A stretch of 31,392 nucleotides of DNA, from positions 1 to 31,392 of IMG/VR virus record IMGVR_UViG_3300031539_000190. One strand, given 5' to 3'. The DNA is from a virus. The notes below the pieces were generated by a model. The model ran no database searches and had not been told where the DNA came from. It saw nothing but the letters and a program-made list of their open reading frames with translations. The position numbers were made by a program, and so were the translations under genes. Below are positions 21,610 through 28,079 of this stretch, piece by piece (the first letter of the stretch is position 1; each line of letters begins with the position of its first letter).

Positions 21610-21649
21610 AAAAAAAAGGCGAGCTCGGGATTTCTCCCAAAACTCGCCT
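21610..21649 (-). terminator. Intrinsic terminator upstream of the regulator pair
   Basis: Minus strand AGGCGAG at 21643-21649, an inner GGGA...TCCC stem, CTCGCCT at 21617-21623, then eight T's (21610-21617). A strong intrinsic terminator about 25 bases before the start at 21584. No promoter fits between it and that start, so the regulator genes would need read-through. Confidence 0.85.
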
Positions 21650-21713
21650 CGTATTTCCTACGTCAGCGTTTAGTTATGCTAGTTTAATCATACCGTCCTC
21701 ATAGACAATCTTA

Positions 21714-22020
21714 TCAAACCCAGTCCTCCCCGTTCCAGGTCTTGTTATACTTCTCCTTCATCACTACCCTTAACCATGCCTGCTCCATTGATTGACAACC
21801 CATTAAAATATTATGGTCTAAGGGTTTATCGTAATAGGACATAAATATACCTGTTGGCATTATGTAACCCACAGGTGAAACACAAACCATCGCCTGCAAC
21901 TGGTCCTGGCGATGGAGTTTCACGACCTCACCGCGGACTAAGTAGGCAAGGGCGCTTTCAAAGTGTATGCAAACTTCTTTCTTGTCCCTGTCATAATAGT
22001 AGTCGCCGAGAAGTGTCCAT
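21714..22020 (-). pseudogene. Small gene with RBS and start in one frame, body in the +1 frame
   Basis: ATG 22020 follows AAGGAGGTATAG, but its frame ends after nine codons. The +1 frame is open across the same region to 21714 and reads RWTLLGDYYYDRDKKEVCIH, then FESALAYLVRGEVVKLHRQD, MVCVSPVGYIMPTGIFMSYY and YNKTWNGEDWV. No standard start lies in that frame before GTG 21923, from which a 69-aa protein is also possible. The long open, protein-like stretch upstream of that GTG suggests one gene of about 100 aa with a single-base lesion near its start. Function unknown. Confidence 0.5.
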
Positions 22021-22030
22021 CTATACCTCC

Positions 22031-22243
22031 TTACTTTAACAAACCAGCCTTTCTCGCAAACTTATCAAACATTATTGTCTCATAACCTGTGCCGTCCTCG
22101 CAAGGAACTTGAGCCTTCATGGGTATGCCATTTTGAAAAGTCAATCCATGAATATACCCAAAGGGATGTAGTTTTCCCCACTCAAACAGGGCAGCCTGTA
22201 GTGGGTGGAGCTTGCAGTCTATCAGCTTTACGCCTTCAATCAA
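22031..22243 (-). CDS. Hypothetical protein (70 aa)
   Basis: Start TTG 22243 with AGGAG seven bases upstream. The product MIEGVKLIDCKLHPLQAALF, EWGKLHPFGYIHGLTFQNGI, then GTGYETIMFDKFARKAGLLK has no family I recognise. It is compact and probably soluble. The start lies inside one copy of a 15-bp direct repeat. Confidence 0.6.
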   Translation of the reverse strand: MIEGVKLIDCKLHPLQAALFEWGKLHPFGYIHGLTFQNGIPMKAQVPCEDGTGYETIMFDKFARKAGLLK

Positions 22244-22767
22244 TCAACGCTCCTAAACTTCCTTGTGAACATCGCCGAGATTTCTATGGTGGGGACAATA
22301 ATCAATATCGCCACCAATATCTGGCCTATGGTGCTTGTGGTCTATACAAAGTGGCAAATCACATGTTCTTCCTTCCCCAATGGGTGCATCACAACGAAAA
22401 TCAGCAGCTTGCCCACAAAAAGCACAGGCAATAATACCTGACCCACACATAATGATTGGTTTGCTTTGCGATTTTGGTTTCATTTTGCGGTAGAAGAACG
22501 GCATAGGGAAACCTAGCAAGAGTGATACTTCAAACTGCGTCAAAAAGTCTACTGGTTTCATTTGCCTTTTGGCTTCTAACAAGGCTGGTATCTTCCTGTA
22601 TAACTTTTCTATTGTCATACCCCTAGCCTCCGCACCCAACTCAGCCATTTCGATATTAAAATGCTTTATTGATTTGCCTATAGACTTCCCGAAAACATAT
22701 GCACAACCCATAATTTAACTCCTTTCCCACTTGTCTTGATAATAGGGTTTATTCAATCAACGCTCCT
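22240..22767. repeat. 15-bp direct repeat flanking the zinc-domain gene
   Basis: TCAATCAACGCTCCT occurs at 22240-22254 and 22753-22767. The copies lie just outside the 152-aa gene between them. One copy encodes the last residues of the NinG-like protein (GALIE), the other overlaps the start of the 70-aa gene. May mark an insertion or be chance. Confidence 0.4.
22253..22711 (-). CDS. Hypothetical protein with C-terminal zinc domain (152 aa)
   Basis: ATG 22711 follows AAAGGAG. Residues 1-85 are helical (SIGKSIKHFNIEMAELGAEA; TIEKLYRKIPALLEAKRQM). Residues ~96-147 form a Cys/His-rich domain: CAFCGQAADFRCDAPIGEGR, TCDLPLCIDHKHH, DYCPHHRN. This C..C.......CD....... .C....C..H pattern is a small zinc-binding module seen in phage proteins of unknown role. 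A nucleic-acid or protein contact role is possible. Confidence 0.7.
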   Translation of the reverse strand: MGCAYVFGKSIGKSIKHFNIEMAELGAEARGMTIEKLYRKIPALLEAKRQMKPVDFLTQFEVSLLLGFPMPFFYRKMKPKSQSKPIIMCGSGIIACAFCGQAADFRCDAPIGEGRTCDLPLCIDHKHHRPDIGGDIDYCPHHRNLGDVHKEV

Positions 22768-23156
22768 GCTGTCTCCTGCTTTAATAGCTCCTTCAAAATA
22801 ATCATATCTAGCTTATCGTCTCTTTTCTTATAGGTATGCGCCCGAACATCAAGTAAATCAAAGCCTTTATCGCCAAGTTTCTTTCTCATATAAGCTGTGT
22901 ATTCATTCCGCCCATCTCCGTGACCCCAGCCAAATTTATGGTGATACCAGCAAAGTGAGTCGCAATTCTCAGGATCAAACCTCGTATTTTCATGTCCTCT
23001 GCCCCAATAATGGCTACAATGCAAACCTCGTTTGTTTTCAGAATAATCCTTACTCCCATTCTCCAAATCACAGGCTATACACCGCCAGCCATCTTTAGTC
23101 CTGATATAAATGGAGAATAGCTTATCTGTTTTCCTTTCTTTGGCCTTGAACATCAT
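22749..23156 (-). CDS. ninG: NinG/Rap-like recombination protein
   Basis: Start chosen at ATG 23156 (or the next ATG), which has GGAG upstream inside the methyltransferase gene; 135 aa. Pattern: TKDGWRCIACDLENGSKDYS, then GLHCSHYWGRGHENTRFDPE, NCDSLCWYHHKFGWGH. The C..C, HCSH, GRGH..TRFDP.NC...C..HH series matches lambda NinG (Rap), a Holliday-structure-specific nuclease of phage recombination. In lambda, ninG also lies between replication genes and Q, as here. A role as a general HNH-like nuclease is an alternative. Confidence 0.8.
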   Translation of the reverse strand: MMFKAKERKTDKLFSIYIRTKDGWRCIACDLENGSKDYSENKRGLHCSHYWGRGHENTRFDPENCDSLCWYHHKFGWGHGDGRNEYTAYMRKKLGDKGFDLLDVRAHTYKKRDDKLDMIILKELLKQETAGALIE

Positions 23157-24480
23157 ATCTCCATAACTTCTTGAACACCAAAATATCTTCCTTGTCCAGT
23201 ACCGGCGCATCGGGATACTTCTGTTGGTAAATAGTCCGCCAGAAGGATTGGCTTGTGAGTTTCCGATAATGCCTTTCAATAAACTGGAATCCAGCTTGCT
23301 CACATAGTTTTATCGTGTCGAGGTCAAGCCGGACCTCCTGTTTTTCCCTGATAAAGTTCTTAGTAACGAGAATCATTAAGCCCTGGGGTTTCAACACACG
23401 CCAGCACCCTTGATAGACCTCTAGCATAGCGGAGAGGTAGGATTCACCTTTGAGGTTGCCTATGTTTCCAGGAGCTGTGCCATAACCAGCTTCTAATCCC
23501 TGCCAAGCTATATTCCCTTTGCTGAAATAAACATCATCTCTTTGCCCTAGTTTTTGACCTGCTTGTATTTTCCGTCTTTTGTTTTCACCGTCATATTTCA
23601 TCGGTGTTTCATACGGCGGGCTTGTAATTACACAGTCTATGTTGCCATAGGGAAGATTGCCTAGATTGTCCATAGATTCTGAATAAGCAACAAGCGGAGG
23701 TCTATACTTGTCAGGATGCCGTTCCTTATGGCGTTGTTCTCTATCAAATGTAGCTTTGGGTCTATTGTTGTCAGAGACGCCCCATTGAGAGGCATAAGGC
23801 GGCGAGGTCATAATGACATCGGCTAACTTACCGTAAGGGAGATTGCCGATATTGGAGGGATTATCAGGATTATAGTCGGCTTCGTGTTGATGCCAATTAT
23901 CCGCTATCTCAATTCTATCAGCTATGTCATTATGTCCAGAGGCTCGCAATCTTTTCACTCTATTTTTACCGCCATCTTGGTCCGCCATTAGTGTCTCAGC
24001 ATAAGGTGGAGATGAAATCACTACATCAGCCAATGCCTGTCTATATCCCATCCTTTGGGGGTCGCCATCATTAACCGCCACATCGGATAAACGATTGCCA
24101 TATGGCGGAGAACTGATTATTGCGTCAGCTAACACATCAGGTAACTTTCTAGCATCGCCTTGCATGATTGTCGCCGTTCCCATCTCGTAGCCCATTTCAG
24201 GGCCAAGAGTTTGAATCTTAGTCCAGTTATCCTCCTGCATCTGGACAAACTTGGACTCCAGCTCAACCAAGATAATATGTCTCCCCATTGTGCAGGCTAT
24301 GAGTAGCGTTCCCTGGCCGGCCATGGGGTCGAGTATCACGTCCCCGGGCCGGGAATACCTCTCTATAATCCAGCGCTGCAAGGGCAGCATCATCTTAGCA
24401 GGGTGAGCGAATGAGCCAGCACTAAAGTATCTGTCTCTGTGCTTCTTGTCCGCTTTGAAAGTTATCTCTTGGGGTTTCAT
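23122..24480 (-). CDS. DNA methyltransferase (N4/N6 type) with four SPPY motifs
   Basis: 452 aa. Residues ~25-80 hold the SAM-binding end: HPAKMMLPLQRWIIERYSRP, VILDPMAGQGTLLIA (motif I at 51-60) and HIILVELESKF. The catalytic motif IV appears four times: SPPY at 124-127, 157-160, 226-229 and 287-290, each preceded by ADVIITS-like residues; two are introduced by IGNLPYG or LGNLPYG. The C-terminal part has CWRVLKPQGLMILVTKNFIR. One SPPY is the rule for these amino-methyltransferases. Likely modifies phage or host DNA, for example against restriction; target unknown. No restriction partner nearby. Confidence 0.9.
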   Translation of the reverse strand: MKPQEITFKADKKHRDRYFSAGSFAHPAKMMLPLQRWIIERYSRPGDVILDPMAGQGTLLIACTMGRHIILVELESKFVQMQEDNWTKIQTLGPEMGYEMGTATIMQGDARKLPDVLADAIISSPPYGNRLSDVAVNDGDPQRMGYRQALADVVISSPPYAETLMADQDGGKNRVKRLRASGHNDIADRIEIADNWHQHEADYNPDNPSNIGNLPYGKLADVIMTSPPYASQWGVSDNNRPKATFDREQRHKERHPDKYRPPLVAYSESMDNLGNLPYGNIDCVITSPPYETPMKYDGENKRRKIQAGQKLGQRDDVYFSKGNIAWQGLEAGYGTAPGNIGNLKGESYLSAMLEVYQGCWRVLKPQGLMILVTKNFIREKQEVRLDLDTIKLCEQAGFQFIERHYRKLTSQSFWRTIYQQKYPDAPVLDKEDILVFKKLWRYDVQGQRKENR

Positions 24481-24519
24481 ATCTCCATATCACCTTCCAA
24501 TAGATTGATACTCAATTTT

Positions 24520-24717
24520 CTATACCCTTTTCGAAGTGGTAGTATCAAGCTTATGGTCTTTAAGTGCTTGTTCATACCCTGCCTTGAATGAGATTTCAGC
24601 TTGATTAACAAGACCTGATAAATAATCATCATAAACTTTTAGGTGCTTCTTATCATCACCTGAATACCATATCTTAAGCCATTCCTTTTCACTCATTACA
24701 GTATCTGTTGCTTCCAT
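24520..24717 (-). CDS. Small hypothetical protein (65 aa)
   Basis: Start ATG 24717 (MEATDTVMSEKEWLKIWYSG) follows AGGAGGTTAAGG. An in-frame upstream extension exists but overlaps another small reading frame and lacks an RBS. Helical, charged (AEISFKAGYEQALKDHKLDT). Function unknown. Confidence 0.65.
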   Translation of the reverse strand: MEATDTVMSEKEWLKIWYSGDDKKHLKVYDDYLSGLVNQAEISFKAGYEQALKDHKLDTTTSKRV

Positions 24718-24737
24718 CCTTAACCTCCTATTGCTCC

Positions 24738-24866
24738 TTATTCTCCCAGGATATACCCGGCTATGAAACCGCTTGCTATGAACATCACGGTCTAGGCAAT
24801 CAGCACAATTAGCCATACCCGCTTCCAGTTTACCTTCGTTAGTTCTTTCTCAAGCCAGTGTTTCAT
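24738..24866 (-). pseudogene. Small membrane protein gene interrupted by an in-frame TAG
   Basis: ATG 24866 opens a frame reading MKHWLEKELTKVNWKRVWLI VLIA, then TAG (24792-24794), then in the same frame TVMFIASGFIAGYILGE and TAA. With the TAG read as an amino acid this is a 42-residue protein with a basic N-terminus and one continuous transmembrane helix. A C-to-T change in a CAG codon would explain it. TAG is used as a normal stop elsewhere (e.g. 3521-3523). No strong RBS is visible. Confidence 0.45.
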
Positions 24867-24893
24867 AACCCACTCTTTACTTTACAAAGGGTT

Positions 24894-25625
24894 TTACCTC
24901 TGCACCATGTGGCCATACTTGCCTTTGATATATTTATCCGGGTCGTTCTTATTCTTCGGCTTGGCAGCATCCTTTCCGAACCGTTCCCAATTCTTTAAGA
25001 TTCCGGCGACATATACCCAGGTTCGCTTATTGTGCTTCACCGCTTCCCTGATAGCATCAACAACCCATTGGGCCGTAAACCTCTTAACAGCGAGCACTAT
25101 TTCGTTTTCCATGTCCTCGCTGAGTTCTCCGATGTTCTCTCTGTAAGTCTCAAAGACATCTTCATTTTCTTTTGATGAGTTACAACAACCTTCTTCTTCT
25201 ACTTCTTGTTCTTCTTCTACTTCTCTTCTACTTAGGGGGAGCTTTTGTCCGACATCTTCCGTCTTCTTTCCGTCAAAAGTCGGGAAGTCTGGCTTTTCCT
25301 TGTCGTATCTAAGCCCTATTTGTTCTCCCTTAAATCCTGGCATAAAAAGGTATTGCTCCCCGTCAACAATGTATCTCACAATTAGCGGCGATTTCTCAGT
25401 CCCGTAACAATTTTCCATCAACTTTATCCAATTTTCGATGCGTGTTTTTGAATAGTTTTTGCGCGGGAACACCAAACTTTTAATCATTTGTGCACTCCCA
25501 TAGAAGCAGCCATTACAATCAAGGTGCGGGATAAGCCAGGTATAAAGCAGTTGAGCTGCCTCAGGCAATTCATCTACTACCCGACTATTGGAAATCTTCT
25601 TATTTATCATTCTGCCTCTAGCCAT
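24894..25625 (-). CDS. Replication initiator / DnaD-domain protein
   Basis: 243 aa. The N-terminal ~100 residues resemble the winged-helix part of phage replisome organisers (ARGRMINKKISNSRVVDELP; LLYTWLIPHLDCNGCFYGSA). A low-complexity acidic linker follows (EVEEEQEVEEEGCC, about residues 136-149). The C-terminal domain VFETYRENIGELSEDMENEI, FTAQWVVDAIREAVKHNKRT, WVYVAGILKNWERFG is a DnaD-like domain with the closing Y..GILKNW motif. These proteins bind the phage origin and recruit the host helicase loader. No separate helicase gene is visible in the window. Confidence 0.88.
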   Translation of the reverse strand: MARGRMINKKISNSRVVDELPEAAQLLYTWLIPHLDCNGCFYGSAQMIKSLVFPRKNYSKTRIENWIKLMENCYGTEKSPLIVRYIVDGEQYLFMPGFKGEQIGLRYDKEKPDFPTFDGKKTEDVGQKLPLSRREVEEEQEVEEEGCCNSSKENEDVFETYRENIGELSEDMENEIVLAVKRFTAQWVVDAIREAVKHNKRTWVYVAGILKNWERFGKDAAKPKNKNDPDKYIKGKYGHMVQR

Positions 25626-25631
25626 TACCTT

Positions 25632-26414
25632 CTACTCCTTCTTTTGGTTCTTTTCTTTGCCGGGCATCTCCTGTCGTAATACTGGATATTTACACTGTAC
25701 CCACTCTTTTGCAGCCCAACTAGCCTGACTATGCCCTGCCTCTTGGATTAAAGGCTTCAGGTTATCCTTCAGGAATACCTTTACTCCCGCTTTATCGGCA
25801 GCCTCGACAATCTCCTGGAGCCACTCTATTTTAGGCTCTGTCTTGGCTGAGACCGGGGTTTGCTGCCCGATGATGAGCCAGTCTAGCCATCCTTTTGTAC
25901 CCCCTCTTTCTATTACAGCCCCACATGGCTTGTCCCAATTCAACAAAGGCTCTAGGGATAAGTATTTCACCTTTGCCGTTACTTGTTCTAGCTGGTATTC
26001 AGCTTCATATAGTTGCCCTAAATCACTCGAGGTAACAGTCACGCCCACCCAGCAATTATCCGGGAACGGACTCCACTTGATTAGGTTCTGGGGCTGTTTG
26101 GTGAGGAAGATGAAGGTATGCTGGGGAAATTCCAAAGGCACCTCTAAAATCCATTTCAGGTATTGCTCACTTAGCCTGTCATCAAATAATTCGATTGTGC
26201 TACCTACGAATATACGAGACGGTTTTCTTAGACTGCCTAATCCCAGCCAAGCCCTAGGGTCATATCTTATTGTCGGGTTCCACTTAAACCGCTTATACAT
26301 TCTCCGGGCATAGCAGTAAGGACAAGCCATAGGGCACAAACCCTTAACGGGATTTATCGTATATCCTTGGCTGCCATCGGGATTCTTAACCCACTCTATT
26401 TTTGTCGCGTTCAT
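25632..26414 (-). CDS. Phage Gp37/Gp68 family radical-SAM-type protein (DUF5131)
   Basis: 260 aa. The N-terminus TKIEWVKNPDGSQGYTINPV leads to CPMACPYCYARRMYKRF with Cys27, Cys31 and Cys34 in the CX3CX2C spacing of radical SAM enzymes. Further family marks are FVGSTIELFDD, HTFIFLTKQPQNL, NCWVGVTVTSS, KYLSLEPLL and WLIIGQQTP. In other phages relatives occur beside a three-Cys-motif partner; none is seen here. Substrate unknown; nucleic acid modification has been proposed for such phage enzymes but is not shown by this sequence. ATG 26414 has AAGGAG upstream. Confidence 0.87.
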   Translation of the reverse strand: MNATKIEWVKNPDGSQGYTINPVKGLCPMACPYCYARRMYKRFKWNPTIRYDPRAWLGLGSLRKPSRIFVGSTIELFDDRLSEQYLKWILEVPLEFPQHTFIFLTKQPQNLIKWSPFPDNCWVGVTVTSSDLGQLYEAEYQLEQVTAKVKYLSLEPLLNWDKPCGAVIERGGTKGWLDWLIIGQQTPVSAKTEPKIEWLQEIVEAADKAGVKVFLKDNLKPLIQEAGHSQASWAAKEWVQCKYPVLRQEMPGKEKNQKKE

Positions 26415-26437
26415 ATCATCTTCTCCTTATTCTCTTC

Positions 26438-26524
26438 TTAATGTTCTATGGTAGCGAGGGGTTCGCCATTCCCCCCACTACCTATCTCTAAGAAAGGAGG
26501 TGAAAAGAAGTTGGTAGTAGTCAT
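26438..26524 (-). CDS. Possible mini-protein (28 aa)
   Basis: An ORF from ATG 26524 reads MTTTNFFSPPFLEIGSGGNG and then EPLATIEH. No RBS precedes it, but it fills most of an otherwise empty 118-base interval in a densely packed region. Alternatively this interval is an untranslated leader with a 12-bp hairpin (26450-26482). Weakly supported. Confidence 0.3.
   Translation of the reverse strand: MTTTNFFSPPFLEIGSGGNGEPLATIEH
26450..26482 (-). promoter_or_regulatory. Stable hairpin upstream of the radical-SAM gene
   Basis: Minus-strand RNA GGUAGUGGGGGG pairs with CCCCUCGCUACC over 12 positions (two G-U pairs) around a 9-base loop. It lies 36 bases upstream of the ATG at 26414. The G-U pairs mean it is stable only as minus-strand RNA. 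No T-run follows, so it is not a terminator. It overlaps the possible 28-aa ORF. Confidence 0.45.
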
Positions 26525-26532
26525 TTTTTAGC

Positions 26533-26685
26533 TCAGGTGCGTGTATTGCAAGCCCGATTCAATGCAGGTATTACCCTTCTTTTAAATTCATTAGGTGTCA
26601 TATTGCCCCGGTCGTATTCTTTCTGAGCCCTCTTCCTTATTTGGTAGTAATTCTCCCATGCCGTATTCCAAGCCTTAGATGCCAT
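26533..26685 (-). CDS. Small basic protein (50 aa)
   Basis: Start ATG 26685 (MASKAWNTAWENYYQIRKRA) follows AAAGGAGGAAGGA. Basic and helical (QKEYDRGNMTPNEFKRRVIP), possibly a small DNA-binding protein. No family recognised. Confidence 0.7.
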   Translation of the reverse strand: MASKAWNTAWENYYQIRKRAQKEYDRGNMTPNEFKRRVIPALNRACNTRT

Positions 26686-26696
26686 TCCTTCCTCCT

Positions 26697-27131
26697 TTAC
26701 CATAATTGACTTGGACTTATCAGGTCGGGTCTCCACCAACCCAATAAAAAGTGTTCTTCAATATCATCGCCACTTCTGATTATTCCAATCAGCATAGGGT
26801 CGAGTGCTTTGCCCCTTGCATCACCTCTTACAATAGCAATGGCATCAAAAATCTCTCTGAAAGACAGAAGTGAAATTAGGGCATCTGCTGGCAACGCAGT
26901 ATCTTCGCTTATCAGCTCCCTTTCCATACGAGGTAGTGGAATAAAGCCAGCCTCTGCTAGATTGATAAACTTTTGCATAAACTCAACTCTTCTTCTAATC
27001 CTTGTTAGCCGCTTGGGAAACTTGTTAGTTGCGACTAATTCTGCAATCAATTTTTCACCCTCTAAAACTTCTGCCCTTTTACCTTCAATGAATTGTCCTG
27101 ACTTAGCTAAAACTATAGATGTTCCTTTCAT
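26697..27131 (-). CDS. Hypothetical protein (144 aa)
   Basis: ATG 27131 has AAAGGAGGGAG upstream. The N-terminus KGTSIVLAKSGQFIEGKRAE and basic segment FPKRLTRIRRRVEFMQKFIN are followed by ISLLSFREIFDAIAIVRGDA and a final WWRPDLISPSQLW. It lies downstream of the recombination pair. No motif allows a function. Confidence 0.7.
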   Translation of the reverse strand: MKGTSIVLAKSGQFIEGKRAEVLEGEKLIAELVATNKFPKRLTRIRRRVEFMQKFINLAEAGFIPLPRMERELISEDTALPADALISLLSFREIFDAIAIVRGDARGKALDPMLIGIIRSGDDIEEHFLLGWWRPDLISPSQLW

Positions 27132-27149
27132 AACTCCCTCCTTTCTGTT

Positions 27150-28079
27150 CTAAGCCCTCATAATGTTCTTTCGCCAGCATTGAGTTATCTTCTTGTAGGG
27201 TAGCTTTATCTCCGGCGGGACTTCGTATGATGTCCTGTCAATATACTTGCCTTCGATAAAGTAGTCACCGGCTAGGATTTTCTCTCTGCCCTTCACCAGT
27301 TCGTTGATCCTCTTGTCTACCTCGTCATACTCTTTGGCCCCGGGCTTCAGGGTCCAGTAACGGCTAACCAGTTCAATGAGCTCAGTATCATCGGAGATCT
27401 CGACTTCCTTGCCGATCCTGTCCGGGAGACAGATATGGACGAAGGCGCAATCCTGGCAAATGTCCTCTTTGTATTCCATCGGCTCAGGCAGCGTCCCTTC
27501 AGCCACATGCTTATTGATTGCCTCTGCCTTCTGAACAAGGGACTCAGCAAAGTCATAGTCCAGGTCCATCCAGATTTCCTTTAGCTCCCCGGTGGACTTG
27601 TTCTTAAAAAGGAACAATCCTCTGTCCTTGCCGTCCATAAGTAGGTAGAGGGTGAGTTGCGCCAGGTACTTCCTCATGTAATGCCACTTGTGGTGCCTTA
27701 TGTCCTCAATGCTGTTTATGGACTCGAAGGAATAAGGTGCCGCAGACTTTATTTCTGTTGGGTAAACTGCTCCATCTATGGCAAGTTTGCAGTCTATTGC
27801 GCCGGTGATTTGATACTTGGCCCAGGAGAAAGCCCTTTGCTGCTCAATCACATTAAAGCCGGCATCCCTCAAGTCCTGCTGGACTACTCCCTCTACCATT
27901 CTCCCCATGTCAAAGATCATTTGCAGCCTGGCATCGTGCAGAGCCTTTTCCTGCCACCTGGTTCGGTTCAACACCAGGTAGCGTAGGCACTCATGCCCTA
28001 GCTCGCTGGCGCGGTTAGCATTGACCGGGTATTGCTTTATTTTCTGTGTTTTTGCCTCTAAAACCTTTTCAACTATCAT
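27150..28079 (-). CDS. Cas4-like PD-(D/E)XK exonuclease with Fe-S cysteines
   Basis: 309 aa. Residue E63 in MGRMVEGVVQQ, then ITGAIDCKLAIDGAVYPTEI KSA with Asp96, Glu109 and Lys111 form the PD-(D/E)XK site. Cys31 near the N-terminus plus Cys208, Cys211 and Cys217 (ICQDCAFVHIC) form a probable 4Fe-4S cluster as in Cas4/AddB-type nucleases. A helical tail of ~70 residues follows. ATG 28079 overlaps the stop of the annealing protein gene. The pair is a phage recombination module: exonuclease plus annealing protein. There is no CRISPR array, so this is a phage RecB-type enzyme. Confidence 0.88.
   Translation of the reverse strand: MIVEKVLEAKTQKIKQYPVNANRASELGHECLRYLVLNRTRWQEKALHDARLQMIFDMGRMVEGVVQQDLRDAGFNVIEQQRAFSWAKYQITGAIDCKLAIDGAVYPTEIKSAAPYSFESINSIEDIRHHKWHYMRKYLAQLTLYLLMDGKDRGLFLFKNKSTGELKEIWMDLDYDFAESLVQKAEAINKHVAEGTLPEPMEYKEDICQDCAFVHICLPDRIGKEVEISDDTELIELVSRYWTLKPGAKEYDEVDKRINELVKGREKILAGDYFIEGKYIDRTSYEVPPEIKLPYKKITQCWRKNIMRA

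Noticed and set aside
24520-24816. 98-codon version of the gene at 24520-24717
   Set aside because: The extra 33 codons lie over another small reading frame and lack an RBS, while the internal ATG at 24717 has AGGAGG.
24738-24866. Genome-wide recoding of TAG
   Set aside because: TAG ends other clear genes here, for example the tail chaperone at 3521-3523, so a single in-frame TAG is more likely a mutation.
27150-28079. CRISPR-Cas Cas4 and adaptation locus
   Set aside because: There is no repeat-spacer array and no Cas1/Cas2; the neighbour is an annealing protein, so this is a phage recombination nuclease.
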